From an uncultured Eubacteriales bacterium (GTDB lineage Bacteria > Bacillota > Clostridia > Lachnospirales > Lachnospiraceae): 6,452 nucleotides of DNA. Shown piece by piece: positions 1 to 6,291 of the stretch. Both the position numbers and the translations under genes were made by a program. A model generated the notes under the pieces. It saw only the letters and a list, made by a program, of their open reading frames with translations. It ran no database searches and was not told where the DNA came from. Within the stretch, counting starts at the first letter, position 1. Each line of letters begins with the position of its first letter. The stretch covers positions 1 through 6,452 of the forward strand of contig USSL01000103.1 in the NCBI GenBank assembly GCA_900557175.1, written 5' to 3'.

Positions 1-129
1 GCGTCCCATACGCAGCGACTTAACCTCCGTGCCTGCAAGGGCAATACCTGCCTCATACGTGTCTTCTATAAAATAATCATGATAAGCTTTTTTGTTGTTT
101 GCAATTAATTTAATGCTCTCCTTCGACAT
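1..129 (-). CDS. smpB: SsrA-binding protein SmpB, N-terminal part (cut by window edge)
   Basis: SmpB binds tmRNA (ssrA) and delivers it to stalled ribosomes for trans-translation in the cytoplasm. The 43 visible residues begin [20 protein letters not shown] and continue through [18 protein letters not shown], which is the hallmark SmpB amino end: the N-K-K-A-x-H-D-Y-F-I segment and the [13 protein letters not shown] segment of the OB-like barrel. The family is usually about 150-160 residues, so roughly the last two thirds lie outside the window. The ATG start is supported by a purine-rich ribosome site (AGAGGGGG, 136-143) six bases upstream. That site and the first 20 bp of the gene lie inside the end of rnr, so translation is probably coupled to rnr. 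No separate promoter is visible. The ssrA RNA gene, often found nearby, is not in this window. Confidence 0.95.
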   Translation of the reverse strand, partial: MSKESIKLIANNKKAYHDYFIEDTYEAGIALAGTEVKSLRMGR

Positions 130-2263
130 ATTCGTCCCCCTCTGCAAGTTCAAAATCTATTGTCCGCGTCAGCTTGTCCGCACCGGCAACAATGACGCGC
201 ACCTTATCGCCGAGACCGAATTTTCTGCCTGTCATCTCGCCTACAAGGACAAAATTTGCCTCGTCATAAAAATAATAGTCATCTTCCATCGACTGAAGCC
301 TTACCATACCCTCACACGTATTTTCAAGTTCCACATACATGCCGTAACCTGTCAGCCCCGACACAATACCGTCAAACACCTCGCCGATATGATGAGACAT
401 ATATTCTGTCTTTTTAAGCTTCAGCACTTCTCTTTCAGCCTCATCCGCACGACGCTCTGTCATACTTGAAGATACGGCAATCTCAGGAAGCAGCTTATGA
501 TAGTGGGCAATACGGCGGTCATTTAGGCGGCCGCTTATATTTTCTTTAATAATGCGATGAATCTGTAAATCCGGATACCGGCGGATCGGCGATGTAAAAT
601 GGCAGTAATACTTGACTGCCAGCCCGAAGTGTCCTGTATTTTCTGTCGTATACTTGGCCTGTTTCATTGAGCGCAGCACAAGTCTTGATATCATTGCCTC
701 CTCCGGCGTATCTGAAATCTTTCCGAGAAGCTTCTGAACCTCTTTCGGATGAACAGCCTCTTTGTTGACTTTCATATAATACCCAAATTTGCTTATAAGC
801 ATCATCAGCTTCTGAATACGCTCGGAATCCGGCGTTTCATGTGTTCTGTAAAGAAACGGAAGCTCCTGCCAGAAAAAATCCTCGGCAATTGTTTCGTTGG
901 CTGCAAGCATAAAGTCTTCGATAAGCTTTGTCGCCGAGTTGCGCTCATAAGGCCGTATATCCACAGGGCGTCCTTTATCATCAACAATGACCTTTGTTTC
1001 AGGAAAATCAAAATCAATACCGCCCCTTTTATGGCGCTTTGCCCTTAAAATACCCGAAAGTTCATACATCAATTCAAACATCGGCACGAAATCCCTGTAT
1101 TTTTCACAAGCACTCTCATCTTTATCCTCGATCATCTGCTTCACCGCCGTGTAGCTCATACGCCTGTCAACACATATGACAGACTCGCATATTTCATGAC
1201 CGATCACCGTACCGTCCGCATCAATTTCCATCATGCAGCTTAAGGCAAGCCTGTCCACACCTTCATTTAAGGAGCATATACCGTTAGAAAGCGCATGCGG
1301 AAGCATCGGAATCACTCTGTCTGTCAGATAGACACTTGTTCCCCGCCTTACAGCCTCCTTGTCAAGCGGACTGCCCTCTTTCACATAATGACTGACATCA
1401 GCAATATGAACACCTAAAAGATACTTATCGCCGTTTTTTTCAATCGTCACAGCATCATCCAAGTCTTTGGCATCCTCACCGTCAATCGTCACGGTCCGAA
1501 GATGGCGCAAATCCTTCCGGTCTTTTTTCTCCGTTTCAGAAACTTCTGACGGTATCGCAAACAGCTGTTCTTTTACATCATCAGGAAATTCCTCCGGCAA
1601 ATTAAAGGCTCTCACAATGGATATAACATCTGTCCCCGGATCGTTGACATGTCCGAGTATTTCTACAATTCTGCCCTCAGGATTTTTATATCTGCTGCCG
1701 TAATCCGTAATCTGCACAACAACCTTATGGCCACTGACTGCATGCATGTCTCTTTCTTTCTGAACAAAAATATCCCTCGTAAACTTTTGATTATCCGGAA
1801 CGACAAAACCATAGTTTTTACTTTTCTGATATGTGCCGACGATTCTTGTATGTGCCCGCGAAACCACGGCCGTCACAATACCTTCGGCTCTCCGGCCGCC
1901 ACCGGCCTCACTTGTCAGGCGGACAGTCACGGTGTCTTCATGAAAGGCATTTTTCGTATATTCTTCCGGAATAAAGATATCATCAGGCCTGCCCTCAATA
2001 CGGACAAAGCCAAAACCTCTCTGAGTCGCAAGAAAAACACCCGAAAACTCGTCCGGCGACGGCTTTTCATAACAGCCCCGGCTGCCGACAGTTATCGTTC
2101 CTTCTGAAATCATACGATCCAAAATAAGCTTTAAATCCGTCCGTTCATCTTTTGGTACATTGAGCATCGCACACAATTCTTTCAGCTTCATTGGCCGGTA
2201 ATTTTCATCATTAAATAAATTTGTGAGCATTTCTTTTCTTATGTTATATAAAATTTCGTCCAT
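110..2263 (-). CDS. rnr: Ribonuclease R (3'-5' exoribonuclease, RNase II/RNB family)
   Basis: RNase R degrades structured RNA processively from the 3' end, including rRNA fragments and mRNAs freed by trans-translation. In 717-residue numbering the order is: N-terminal winged-helix region (about 1-65), two cold-shock/OB domains (about 72-130 and 140-205, with the RGFGFV and NYGFVV motifs), the RNB catalytic domain (about 250-575) and an S1 domain (about 625-705). All four metal-binding aspartates are present in [11 protein letters not shown] (D261, D267, D269, D270), as is the SPIRRYPD motif at 558-565. The frame stays open upstream to a GTG at 2272, but that codon overlaps the AGGAGG ribosome site (2272-2277). 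The ATG at 2263, eight bases past the site, is therefore chosen. At 717 residues it is shorter than E. coli RNase R (about 813) and lacks the lysine-rich tail; the end is acidic instead. It follows secG and overlaps smpB by 20 bp. Confidence 0.96.
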   Translation of the reverse strand: MDEILYNIRKEMLTNLFNDENYRPMKLKELCAMLNVPKDERTDLKLILDRMISEGTITVGSRGCYEKPSPDEFSGVFLATQRGFGFVRIEGRPDDIFIPEEYTKNAFHEDTVTVRLTSEAGGGRRAEGIVTAVVSRAHTRIVGTYQKSKNYGFVVPDNQKFTRDIFVQKERDMHAVSGHKVVVQITDYGSRYKNPEGRIVEILGHVNDPGTDVISIVRAFNLPEEFPDDVKEQLFAIPSEVSETEKKDRKDLRHLRTVTIDGEDAKDLDDAVTIEKNGDKYLLGVHIADVSHYVKEGSPLDKEAVRRGTSVYLTDRVIPMLPHALSNGICSLNEGVDRLALSCMMEIDADGTVIGHEICESVICVDRRMSYTAVKQMIEDKDESACEKYRDFVPMFELMYELSGILRAKRHKRGGIDFDFPETKVIVDDKGRPVDIRPYERNSATKLIEDFMLAANETIAEDFFWQELPFLYRTHETPDSERIQKLMMLISKFGYYMKVNKEAVHPKEVQKLLGKISDTPEEAMISRLVLRSMKQAKYTTENTGHFGLAVKYYCHFTSPIRRYPDLQIHRIIKENISGRLNDRRIAHYHKLLPEIAVSSSMTERRADEAEREVLKLKKTEYMSHHIGEVFDGIVSGLTGYGMYVELENTCEGMVRLQSMEDDYYFYDEANFVLVGEMTGRKFGLGDKVRVIVAGADKLTRTIDFELAEGDEYVEGEH

Positions 2264-2274
2264 ATGCGTCACCT

Positions 2275-2310
2275 CCTATTTTCTATGTCATACCTATTTC
2301 CTATGTCATA
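2275..2310. repeat. 18-bp tandem duplication in the rnr leader
   Basis: Two adjacent 18-bp units, 2275-2292 and 2293-2310, differ at one position only. Each contains TATGTCATA, a near-palindrome with 4-bp arms around one central base. Read on the minus (rnr) strand, each unit contains ATG-ACA-TAG, a start codon, one sense codon and a stop, followed by a purine-rich stretch. In the unit nearest rnr this purine stretch runs into the AGGAGG ribosome site. The repeat lies between the secG terminator and the rnr start, so it would be in the rnr leader RNA. Whether it does anything is not known; replication slippage is the simplest origin. Confidence 0.85.
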
Positions 2311-2342
2311 AAAAATAACACCCTTATCTCTAAGAGTGTTAT
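2309..2342 (-). terminator. Rho-independent terminator after secG (possible attenuator before rnr)
   Basis: On the minus strand a 10-bp stem (arms 2333-2342 and 2315-2324, one G-T wobble), with an 8-base loop at 2325-2332, is followed by a run of six T (complement of 2310-2315). It starts 12 bases after the secG stop codon. The stem is AT-rich, so termination may be partial. No strong promoter was found between it and rnr, so read-through could be what supplies rnr with transcripts. Confidence 0.75.
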
Positions 2343-2353
2343 CTGTCCCAAAA

Positions 2354-2599
2354 TCAGCGTCCCCAGCTTAAGTTTAAAACTAAGGCCAGTACGAAAAATA
2401 ATACTGCTAAAATTTTTGTCGCTTTTTCAAGTTTGCCTTCCATAGAACGACCTTTATTCTTGCCCCAGTAGGTATCTGCCATACCGCTGATCGCACCTGA
2501 TAAACCGGCTGCCTTGCCCTCCTGCATCATTACAATAATTGCGAGCACAAGCGCATCCAGCGCAAATAACACTGTCACTACAATTCTTAAAATTTCCAC
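2354..2599 (-). CDS. secG: Preprotein translocase subunit SecG
   Basis: SecG is the small non-essential subunit of the SecYEG protein-conducting channel in the cytoplasmic membrane. The 81-residue product has two hydrophobic helices (about residues 3-24 and 60-77) joined by the family's conserved loop: MMQEGKAAGLSGAISG, then DTYWGK and a basic stretch before the second helix. Length matches the family's usual 75-80 residues. The frame is open for 27 further codons upstream to an ATG at 2680, but that extension crosses the promoter. The GTG at 2599 has a perfect AGGAGG site nine bases before it and gives the normal SecG amino end, so it is chosen. It is the first gene of the minus-strand cluster secG-rnr-smpB, an order known from Firmicutes. 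Its own promoter is visible upstream and a terminator follows. Confidence 0.93.
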   Translation of the reverse strand: MEILRIVVTVLFALDALVLAIIVMMQEGKAAGLSGAISGMADTYWGKNKGRSMEGKLEKATKILAVLFFVLALVLNLSWGR

Positions 2600-2621
2600 G
2601 GGTCCACACCTCCTAAAATCA

Positions 2622-2635
2622 ACACTGTCTAGTGT
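2622..2635. promoter_or_regulatory. Short inverted repeat over the secG -10 region
   Basis: ACACT-GTCT-AGTGT is an exact inverted repeat with 5-bp arms. It overlaps the proposed secG -10 box and extends over the expected transcription start, a position where a repressor could act. It matches no operator consensus I can name with confidence, and a 5-bp arm can arise by chance. Confidence 0.25.
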
Positions 2636-2659
2636 ACCATACCGGCGCAATTTACGCAA
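2631..2659 (-). promoter_or_regulatory. Candidate sigma-A type promoter of secG
   Basis: On the minus strand TTGCGT (complement of 2654-2659) and TACACT (complement of 2631-2636) are separated by 17 bp. The match to TTGACA/TATAAT is moderate (3 of 6 and 4 of 6), but spacing is ideal. Transcription would start around 2624, about 25 bases before the GTG start. It is the best candidate in this interval, judged by eye. Confidence 0.45.
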
Positions 2660-2719
2660 GCAATTCTTGTATGTTATCACAAATTTTTTTGTTAAAACTT
2701 GTCGAATTACTCTTTACGT

Positions 2720-2747
2720 TTGATTTTGGGTATGATAAACTTATAAC
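2720..2747 (+). promoter_or_regulatory. Candidate promoter of the UPF0371 gene
   Basis: TTGATT (2720-2725) and TATAAC (2742-2747) are 16 bp apart and match the housekeeping consensus at 4 of 6 and 5 of 6 positions, which would give a leader of about 28 bases. An alternative -10 box, TATGAT at 2731-2736, is also close to consensus but has no good -35 at normal distance. The promoter is divergent from that of secG. Confidence 0.4.
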
Positions 2748-2782
2748 TTATATTGAACAAATCTAAGAAAGTGGTGTATGTT

Positions 2783-4294
2783 ATGAAAATCGGCTTTGAT
2801 CACGAGAAATATATTACTGAACAATCTCAGTATATTCTCGAACGTGTCAACAATTACGATAAGTTATATCTCGAATTTGGCGGAAAGTTAATTTCTGACC
2901 TTCACGCCAAGCGTGTCCTTCCCGGCTTTGATGAAAACGCAAAAATTAAGCTCTTACAGACATTAAAAGATAAAGCTGAAATTATTATCTGCGTTTATGC
3001 CGGTGATATCGAGCGCAACAAAATCCGCGGTGACTTCGGTATTACATATGATATGGACGTTTTACGGCTCATCGACGATTTAAAAGGCTACGGACTGGAA
3101 GTCAACAGCGTCGTCATTACACGCTATGACCATCAGCCGGCAACAACTGTATTTATTAAGAAACTGGAACGTCAGAACATTAAAGTATATACGCACAAGG
3201 CAATCAAAGGCTATCCGACAGATGTCGATACAATCGTCAGCGATGAAGGCTACGGTATCAATCCATATATTGAAACAACGAAGCCGATTGTTGTTGTCAC
3301 CGCACCCGGACCGGGAAGCGGAAAGCTTGCCACATGCTTAAACCAGCTCTATCATGAACACCGTCTCGGAAAATCCGCAGGCTATTCAAAGTTTGAGACA
3401 TTTCCTGTATGGAATCTTCCGCTGAAGCACCCTGTCAATATTGCTTATGAAGCTGCCACAGTGGACTTAAAAGACTCGAACATGATGGATTACTTCCATT
3501 TTGACGCTTATAATGTACCAGCTGTCAACTACAACCGTGACCTTGAGATGTTCCCTGTCATCCGACGCATTATTGAGCGTATTACAGGGACAGAATCCGT
3601 TTATAAATCCCCGACAGATATGGGCGTCAACCGCATCGGTTTTGGCATCGTTGATGATGAAGTTGTCCGCGAAGCAGCCCTTCAGGAAATTATCCGCCGC
3701 TCCTTTAAGACCGAGTGTGAGTTTAAAAAAGGACAGGTTGATTTTGACGCTGTGCAGCGCATGAAGCTTATCATGGAAGAAGTCGGACTTCACCAGGAGG
3801 ACAGAATCCCTGTTGTTCCTGCCCGCGAATTTGCCGCAGCCAAAACAGCTTCAAATCCGGACAACACAAAAGAAGTTTATGCCGCAACTGCCCTCGCATT
3901 AAACGACGGCACAATTATTACAGGAAGAAGTTCCAAAATCATGGTTTCCGGTGCTGCCGCCCTGCTGAATGCTATCAAACACCTTGCAGGCATTGCCGAC
4001 GAGATCCCTCTGATTTCTCCGAATGTTTTAAATACAATCTTCCACTTAAAATCAAACAACCTTCACAGCAAGTATTGTGTCTTAAGTATGGAAGAAGTTT
4101 TAATCGCCTTAAGTATCAGTGCTGTCACAAATCCGATGGCACAATATGCCCTTGAAAAGCTCCAGGAATTAAACGGCGTTCAGGGACATTCGACTGTGAT
4201 GCTGCCTCACGGCGACGAACAGACATTCAGAAAGCTCGGCATCGATATGACATGCGATCCCGAATATCCATCAGAAAACTTATCCTACACATGA
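2783..4294 (+). CDS. UPF0371 / DUF1846 family protein, function unknown
   Basis: The 503-residue product is recognised as a full-length member of the UPF0371 (DUF1846) family, usually about 500 residues, by segments typical of it: [10 protein letters not shown] at the start, YLEFGGKL (29-36), [16 protein letters not shown] (85-100), [19 protein letters not shown] (275-293), [10 protein letters not shown] (375-384) and [15 protein letters not shown] near the end. No signal peptide or membrane segment is visible, so it is probably cytoplasmic. A glycine-rich segment, APGPGSGKL (174-182), resembles a nucleotide-binding P-loop but lacks the usual Ser/Thr after the lysine. I know of no established function for the family. 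The frame extends upstream to a TTG at 2753, but that codon has no ribosome site. The ATG at 2783, six bases after GGTG (2773-2776), gives the usual family start. It stands alone, with its own promoter and terminator. Confidence 0.93.
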   Translation: MKIGFDHEKYITEQSQYILERVNNYDKLYLEFGGKLISDLHAKRVLPGFDENAKIKLLQTLKDKAEIIICVYAGDIERNKIRGDFGITYDMDVLRLIDDLKGYGLEVNSVVITRYDHQPATTVFIKKLERQNIKVYTHKAIKGYPTDVDTIVSDEGYGINPYIETTKPIVVVTAPGPGSGKLATCLNQLYHEHRLGKSAGYSKFETFPVWNLPLKHPVNIAYEAATVDLKDSNMMDYFHFDAYNVPAVNYNRDLEMFPVIRRIIERITGTESVYKSPTDMGVNRIGFGIVDDEVVREAALQEIIRRSFKTECEFKKGQVDFDAVQRMKLIMEEVGLHQEDRIPVVPAREFAAAKTASNPDNTKEVYAATALALNDGTIITGRSSKIMVSGAAALLNAIKHLAGIADEIPLISPNVLNTIFHLKSNNLHSKYCVLSMEEVLIALSISAVTNPMAQYALEKLQELNGVQGHSTVMLPHGDEQTFRKLGIDMTCDPEYPSENLSYT

Positions 4295-4312
4295 TATACA
4301 CCTAATATACAG

Positions 4313-4358
4313 CAGCCGGAAGTTTCAAAAGACTCCGGCTGTTTTTGTATATTTTTTT
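4313..4358 (+). terminator. Strong Rho-independent terminator after the UPF0371 gene
   Basis: CAGCCGGA (4313-4320) pairs with TCCGGCTG (4334-4341), and the intervening bases can extend the stem. Five T follow directly (4342-4346), with a second T run at 4352-4358. ATATAC at 4305-4310 and GTATAT at 4347-4352 could form an outer stem. It begins 18 bases after the stop codon. Confidence 0.9.
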
Positions 4359-4387
4359 AATTTCAGGACACACTACAAATTGAAATT
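4359..4387. repeat. AT-rich inverted repeat upstream of the lipoprotein gene
   Basis: AATTTCA (4359-4365) and TGAAATT (4381-4387) are perfect inverted copies separated by 15 bases. They sit between the preceding terminator and the ribosome site of the lipoprotein gene. This could be an operator or a weak leader hairpin, but the AT-rich arms make chance plausible. No convincing promoter was found in this interval. Confidence 0.3.
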
Positions 4388-4416
4388 CAGTAATATTTTT
4401 TAAGGAGGTTTTTCCA

Positions 4417-4926
4417 ATGAAAAACATTCAGAAAGCACGAATTTTTCTTGTATGTGCCATTTTCGCACTCACAGCTGTCCTTTACGGCTGCTCCAACAAA
4501 GAAATGTCCGCGCAGACACGAAGCGACTTGACTTCCGAACATATCCGCGGACTTTACGCCGATATGAAGCGCAGTGATGTTGAAGACTTACTCGGCAAAA
4601 GCGACAGCGCCTTAGCCGAAAAAGAAAGCTTTGAAATGTACAGCCTTGCTGACGGCACCGTTGCTGTTTTGCGCTATGCCGGAGACAAGCTCCAGTCCGC
4701 CTTTATCCGCGGCAAGGACAATGTCGAGGAGGCGCTCTTTAATAATTATGGCAGCCACTCCAACCAGATCAATGACGGCACAACAAATTCAGACGGCAAA
4801 GAAATCGGTGAAACAAACAATCCAGCAAACAATCATGAGACAAACGACACGGCGCCAGAAAGTTCCCACGCAGCACAGGACACTTCTAATATGACAGGCA
4901 CAAGCGAATCCGTACCCCAGTCATAA
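4417..4926 (+). CDS. Putative small lipoprotein with BamE/SmpA-like segment and Asn/Thr/Ser-rich tail
   Basis: I cannot assign this 169-residue protein to a named family. Residues 1-25 form a lipoprotein signal peptide: basic MKNIQKAR, a hydrophobic core, and the lipobox LYGC with Cys25 as the lipidation site. The mature protein should therefore be anchored on the outer face of the cytoplasmic membrane. Residues about 41-97 read like a compact domain, with MKRSDVEDLLGKSD, a middle MYSLADGTVAVLRY and GDKLQSAFI. This layout resembles small BamE/SmpA-like lipoprotein domains (a helix ending in LLG, then strands), but that is a resemblance by eye only. From about residue 110 the chain is low-complexity, rich in Asn, Thr, Ser and Glu, and probably disordered. 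The ATG follows AAGGAGG (4402-4408) by eight bases. It lies alone between a terminator and a convergent gene; base composition is similar to its neighbours. Confidence 0.85.
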   Translation: MKNIQKARIFLVCAIFALTAVLYGCSNKEMSAQTRSDLTSEHIRGLYADMKRSDVEDLLGKSDSALAEKESFEMYSLADGTVAVLRYAGDKLQSAFIRGKDNVEEALFNNYGSHSNQINDGTTNSDGKEIGETNNPANNHETNDTAPESSHAAQDTSNMTGTSESVPQS

Positions 4927-4953
4927 CCCGCGGACAAAATTTCATACACCGCA

Positions 4954-4968
4954 TTTTGCAGCGCAAAA
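4954..4968. other. Small hairpin between the convergent genes
   Basis: TTTTGC (4954-4959) and GCAAAA (4963-4968) form a 6-bp perfect stem with a 3-base loop just before the main GC-rich hairpin. It may add to termination from either side; no other role is suggested by the sequence. Confidence 0.4.
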
Positions 4969-4973
4969 CTTAA

Positions 4974-4996
4974 GGCGGCGGGATTTCCCCGCCGCC
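4974..4996. terminator. GC-rich hairpin, probable terminator shared by the convergent genes
   Basis: GGCGGCGGG (4974-4982) pairs perfectly with CCCGCCGCC (4988-4996) around a 5-base loop. It lies 47 bases past the lipoprotein stop and 70 bases past the flavodiiron gene stop. The T runs on both sides are weak: on the plus strand ATTTTT begins about a dozen bases later, on the minus strand the stem is followed by TTAAGTTTT. It is thus not a textbook terminator, though the stem is very stable and the location between convergent genes fits. Confidence 0.65.
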
Positions 4997-5025
4997 CTAT
5001 ATCATGGATTTTTCAAATGAACAAT

Positions 5026-5053
5026 TTTTATGGATTCAGTTTTATGGATTCAG
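5026..5053. repeat. Perfect 14-bp tandem repeat downstream of the flavodiiron gene
   Basis: TTTTATGGATTCAG occurs twice without a gap (5026-5039 and 5040-5053). A related sequence, ATTTCATCGATTCAA (5069-5083), is the end of the flavodiiron gene itself, and a weaker relative, CATGGATTTTTCAA, is at 5004-5017. The repeat probably arose by local duplication. Confidence 0.85.
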
Positions 5054-5066
5054 CAAGCAATGTTTT

Positions 5067-6269
5067 TTATTTCATCGATTCAATAATAGAATCTGCCAGT
5101 GATGTAAATTCTGCCTTATTTGATTCGTCAACCGCAGAGTTTACACTGACCTGAGCGCCTAAAACCATGCACTCTTTTAAATTTTCTTCAATATACTCTT
5201 TCATCAGAGAACCGGATTTAATCGCCCATGTACCGTTTTCAATCAAGCCAAACGTACGCTTCTGGAAATTCAGTCCTTTTAAATGATGCAGGAAATCATA
5301 CATTACAGGATAAATATTTAAGTTATATGTCACTGAAGCAAGAACGATATGGCTGTACTTAAATGCTTCTGCAACAAGCTCAGATACATGTGTCTTTGAC
5401 ACATCATAAACAACTACATTTGTCATGCCCTTTTCACACAATGTACTTGCAAGCTCCTGGGCAGCAGCCTCTGTATTGCCATCCATTGATGCATATACAA
5501 TTAAGACACCCTTTTCTTCCGGCTCATAACGGCTCCATTTGTCATGCTTGTCGATGTAATAACCCAAATCTGTGCGCCATACCGGACCATGCAGCGGACA
5601 GAACATCTTAATAGGCACAGTCGCCGCTTTCTTTAAAAGATGCTGTACAAACGGACCGTATTTTCCAACGATATTGCAGAAATATCTTCTCGCATCATCA
5701 ATCCAGTCTCTATCAAAATTAACTTCATCATTAAACAGCTTACCGTCAAGAGAACCAAAAGTTCCGAATGCATCCGCTGAGAATAAAACACCGTTTGTTG
5801 TATCAAAGGTCACCATTGCCTCCGGCCAGTGTACCATCGGTGCAGCGACAAACGTCACTGTATGGGCGCCGAAGCATTTTGTATCTCCTTCTTTAACTTC
5901 TTCCTTGCGTCCTTCAACATTGAAACCGAACTGGTGCATAAACATAAATGACTTTTCATTACTGATCACCTTACACTTCGGATAACGGAGAAGCACTTCC
6001 TCCATCGAGGCTGCATGATCCGGCTCCATATGATTAATTACAAGATAATCCAGCGGTGCACCATCGAGCACTTCCTCAACATTTTTAAGAAACTCTCTGC
6101 ATACAGACCAGTCTACAGTATCAAAAAGGACTTTCTTCTTATCCATTAATAAATAAGAATTATAGGATACACCACGTTCAATCGGGTGAATATTTTCAAA
6201 AAGGTGTGTGCGCTTATCATTGGCGCCAACCCAATATAAATCTTCCGTTACTTTTCTTACACAGCTCAT
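5067..6269 (-). CDS. fprA: F-type (class A) flavodiiron protein, rubredoxin-dependent O2/NO reductase
   Basis: Flavodiiron proteins are cytoplasmic enzymes that reduce O2 to water or NO to N2O at a diiron site, with FMN passing electrons from rubredoxin. The 400-residue product has the usual class A size and order. The metallo-beta-lactamase-like domain (about 1-250) carries the full ligand set: H80, E82, D84 and H85 in HMEPDH, then H147, D166 and H227. The flavodoxin domain (about 253-400) begins with VLIVYASMDGNTEAAA, whose S-M-D-G-N-T forms the FMN phosphate loop. No flavin reductase or rubredoxin domain is fused, so an external rubredoxin is needed, and one is encoded 22 bases upstream. 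The ATG follows AGGAGGT by a few bases (ribosome site near 6276-6282). No promoter is visible between the two genes, so they probably form one operon. O2 versus NO preference cannot be judged from the sequence. Confidence 0.96.
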   Translation of the reverse strand: MSCVRKVTEDLYWVGANDKRTHLFENIHPIERGVSYNSYLLMDKKKVLFDTVDWSVCREFLKNVEEVLDGAPLDYLVINHMEPDHAASMEEVLLRYPKCKVISNEKSFMFMHQFGFNVEGRKEEVKEGDTKCFGAHTVTFVAAPMVHWPEAMVTFDTTNGVLFSADAFGTFGSLDGKLFNDEVNFDRDWIDDARRYFCNIVGKYGPFVQHLLKKAATVPIKMFCPLHGPVWRTDLGYYIDKHDKWSRYEPEEKGVLIVYASMDGNTEAAAQELASTLCEKGMTNVVVYDVSKTHVSELVAEAFKYSHIVLASVTYNLNIYPVMYDFLHHLKGLNFQKRTFGLIENGTWAIKSGSLMKEYIEENLKECMVLGAQVSVNSAVDESNKAEFTSLADSIIESMK

Positions 6270-6291
6270 CTTTTTACCTCCTGTTTCTTGC

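Noticed and set aside
1649..2107. Open frame of 152 codons on the plus strand inside rnr
   Set aside because: It is antisense to a strongly conserved coding region, has no recognisable protein features and no convincing ribosome site; the same holds for the other antisense frames in rnr, the UPF0371 gene and fprA.
2264..2272. GTG start for rnr three codons upstream of the chosen ATG
   Set aside because: The GTG overlaps the AGGAGG ribosome site itself, so it cannot be used with that site; ATG at 2263 has correct spacing.
2275..2310. Start of a CRISPR or other long repeat array
   Set aside because: Only two units, immediately adjacent without spacers, each 18 bp; this is a simple tandem duplication.
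2600..2680. Longer SecG of 108 residues from an ATG at 2680
   Set aside because: The extra 27 residues are basic and not SecG-like, they cross the candidate promoter, and the GTG at 2599 has a perfect ribosome site and gives the normal length.
2679..2692. ACAAA/TTTGT inverted repeat in the divergent promoter region, considered as a Rex-type operator
   Set aside because: Arms are short, the centre is a plain T run, and it does not fit the full Rex consensus; a chance AT-rich pattern is more likely.
2753..2782. TTG start giving a 513-residue UPF0371 protein
   Set aside because: No ribosome site precedes the TTG, it overlaps the expected transcription start, and family members begin at [10 protein letters not shown].
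4631..4894. Alternative plus-strand frame of 87 codons within the lipoprotein gene
   Set aside because: It is a +1-frame shadow without a ribosome site; the main frame has a signal peptide and AAGGAGG.
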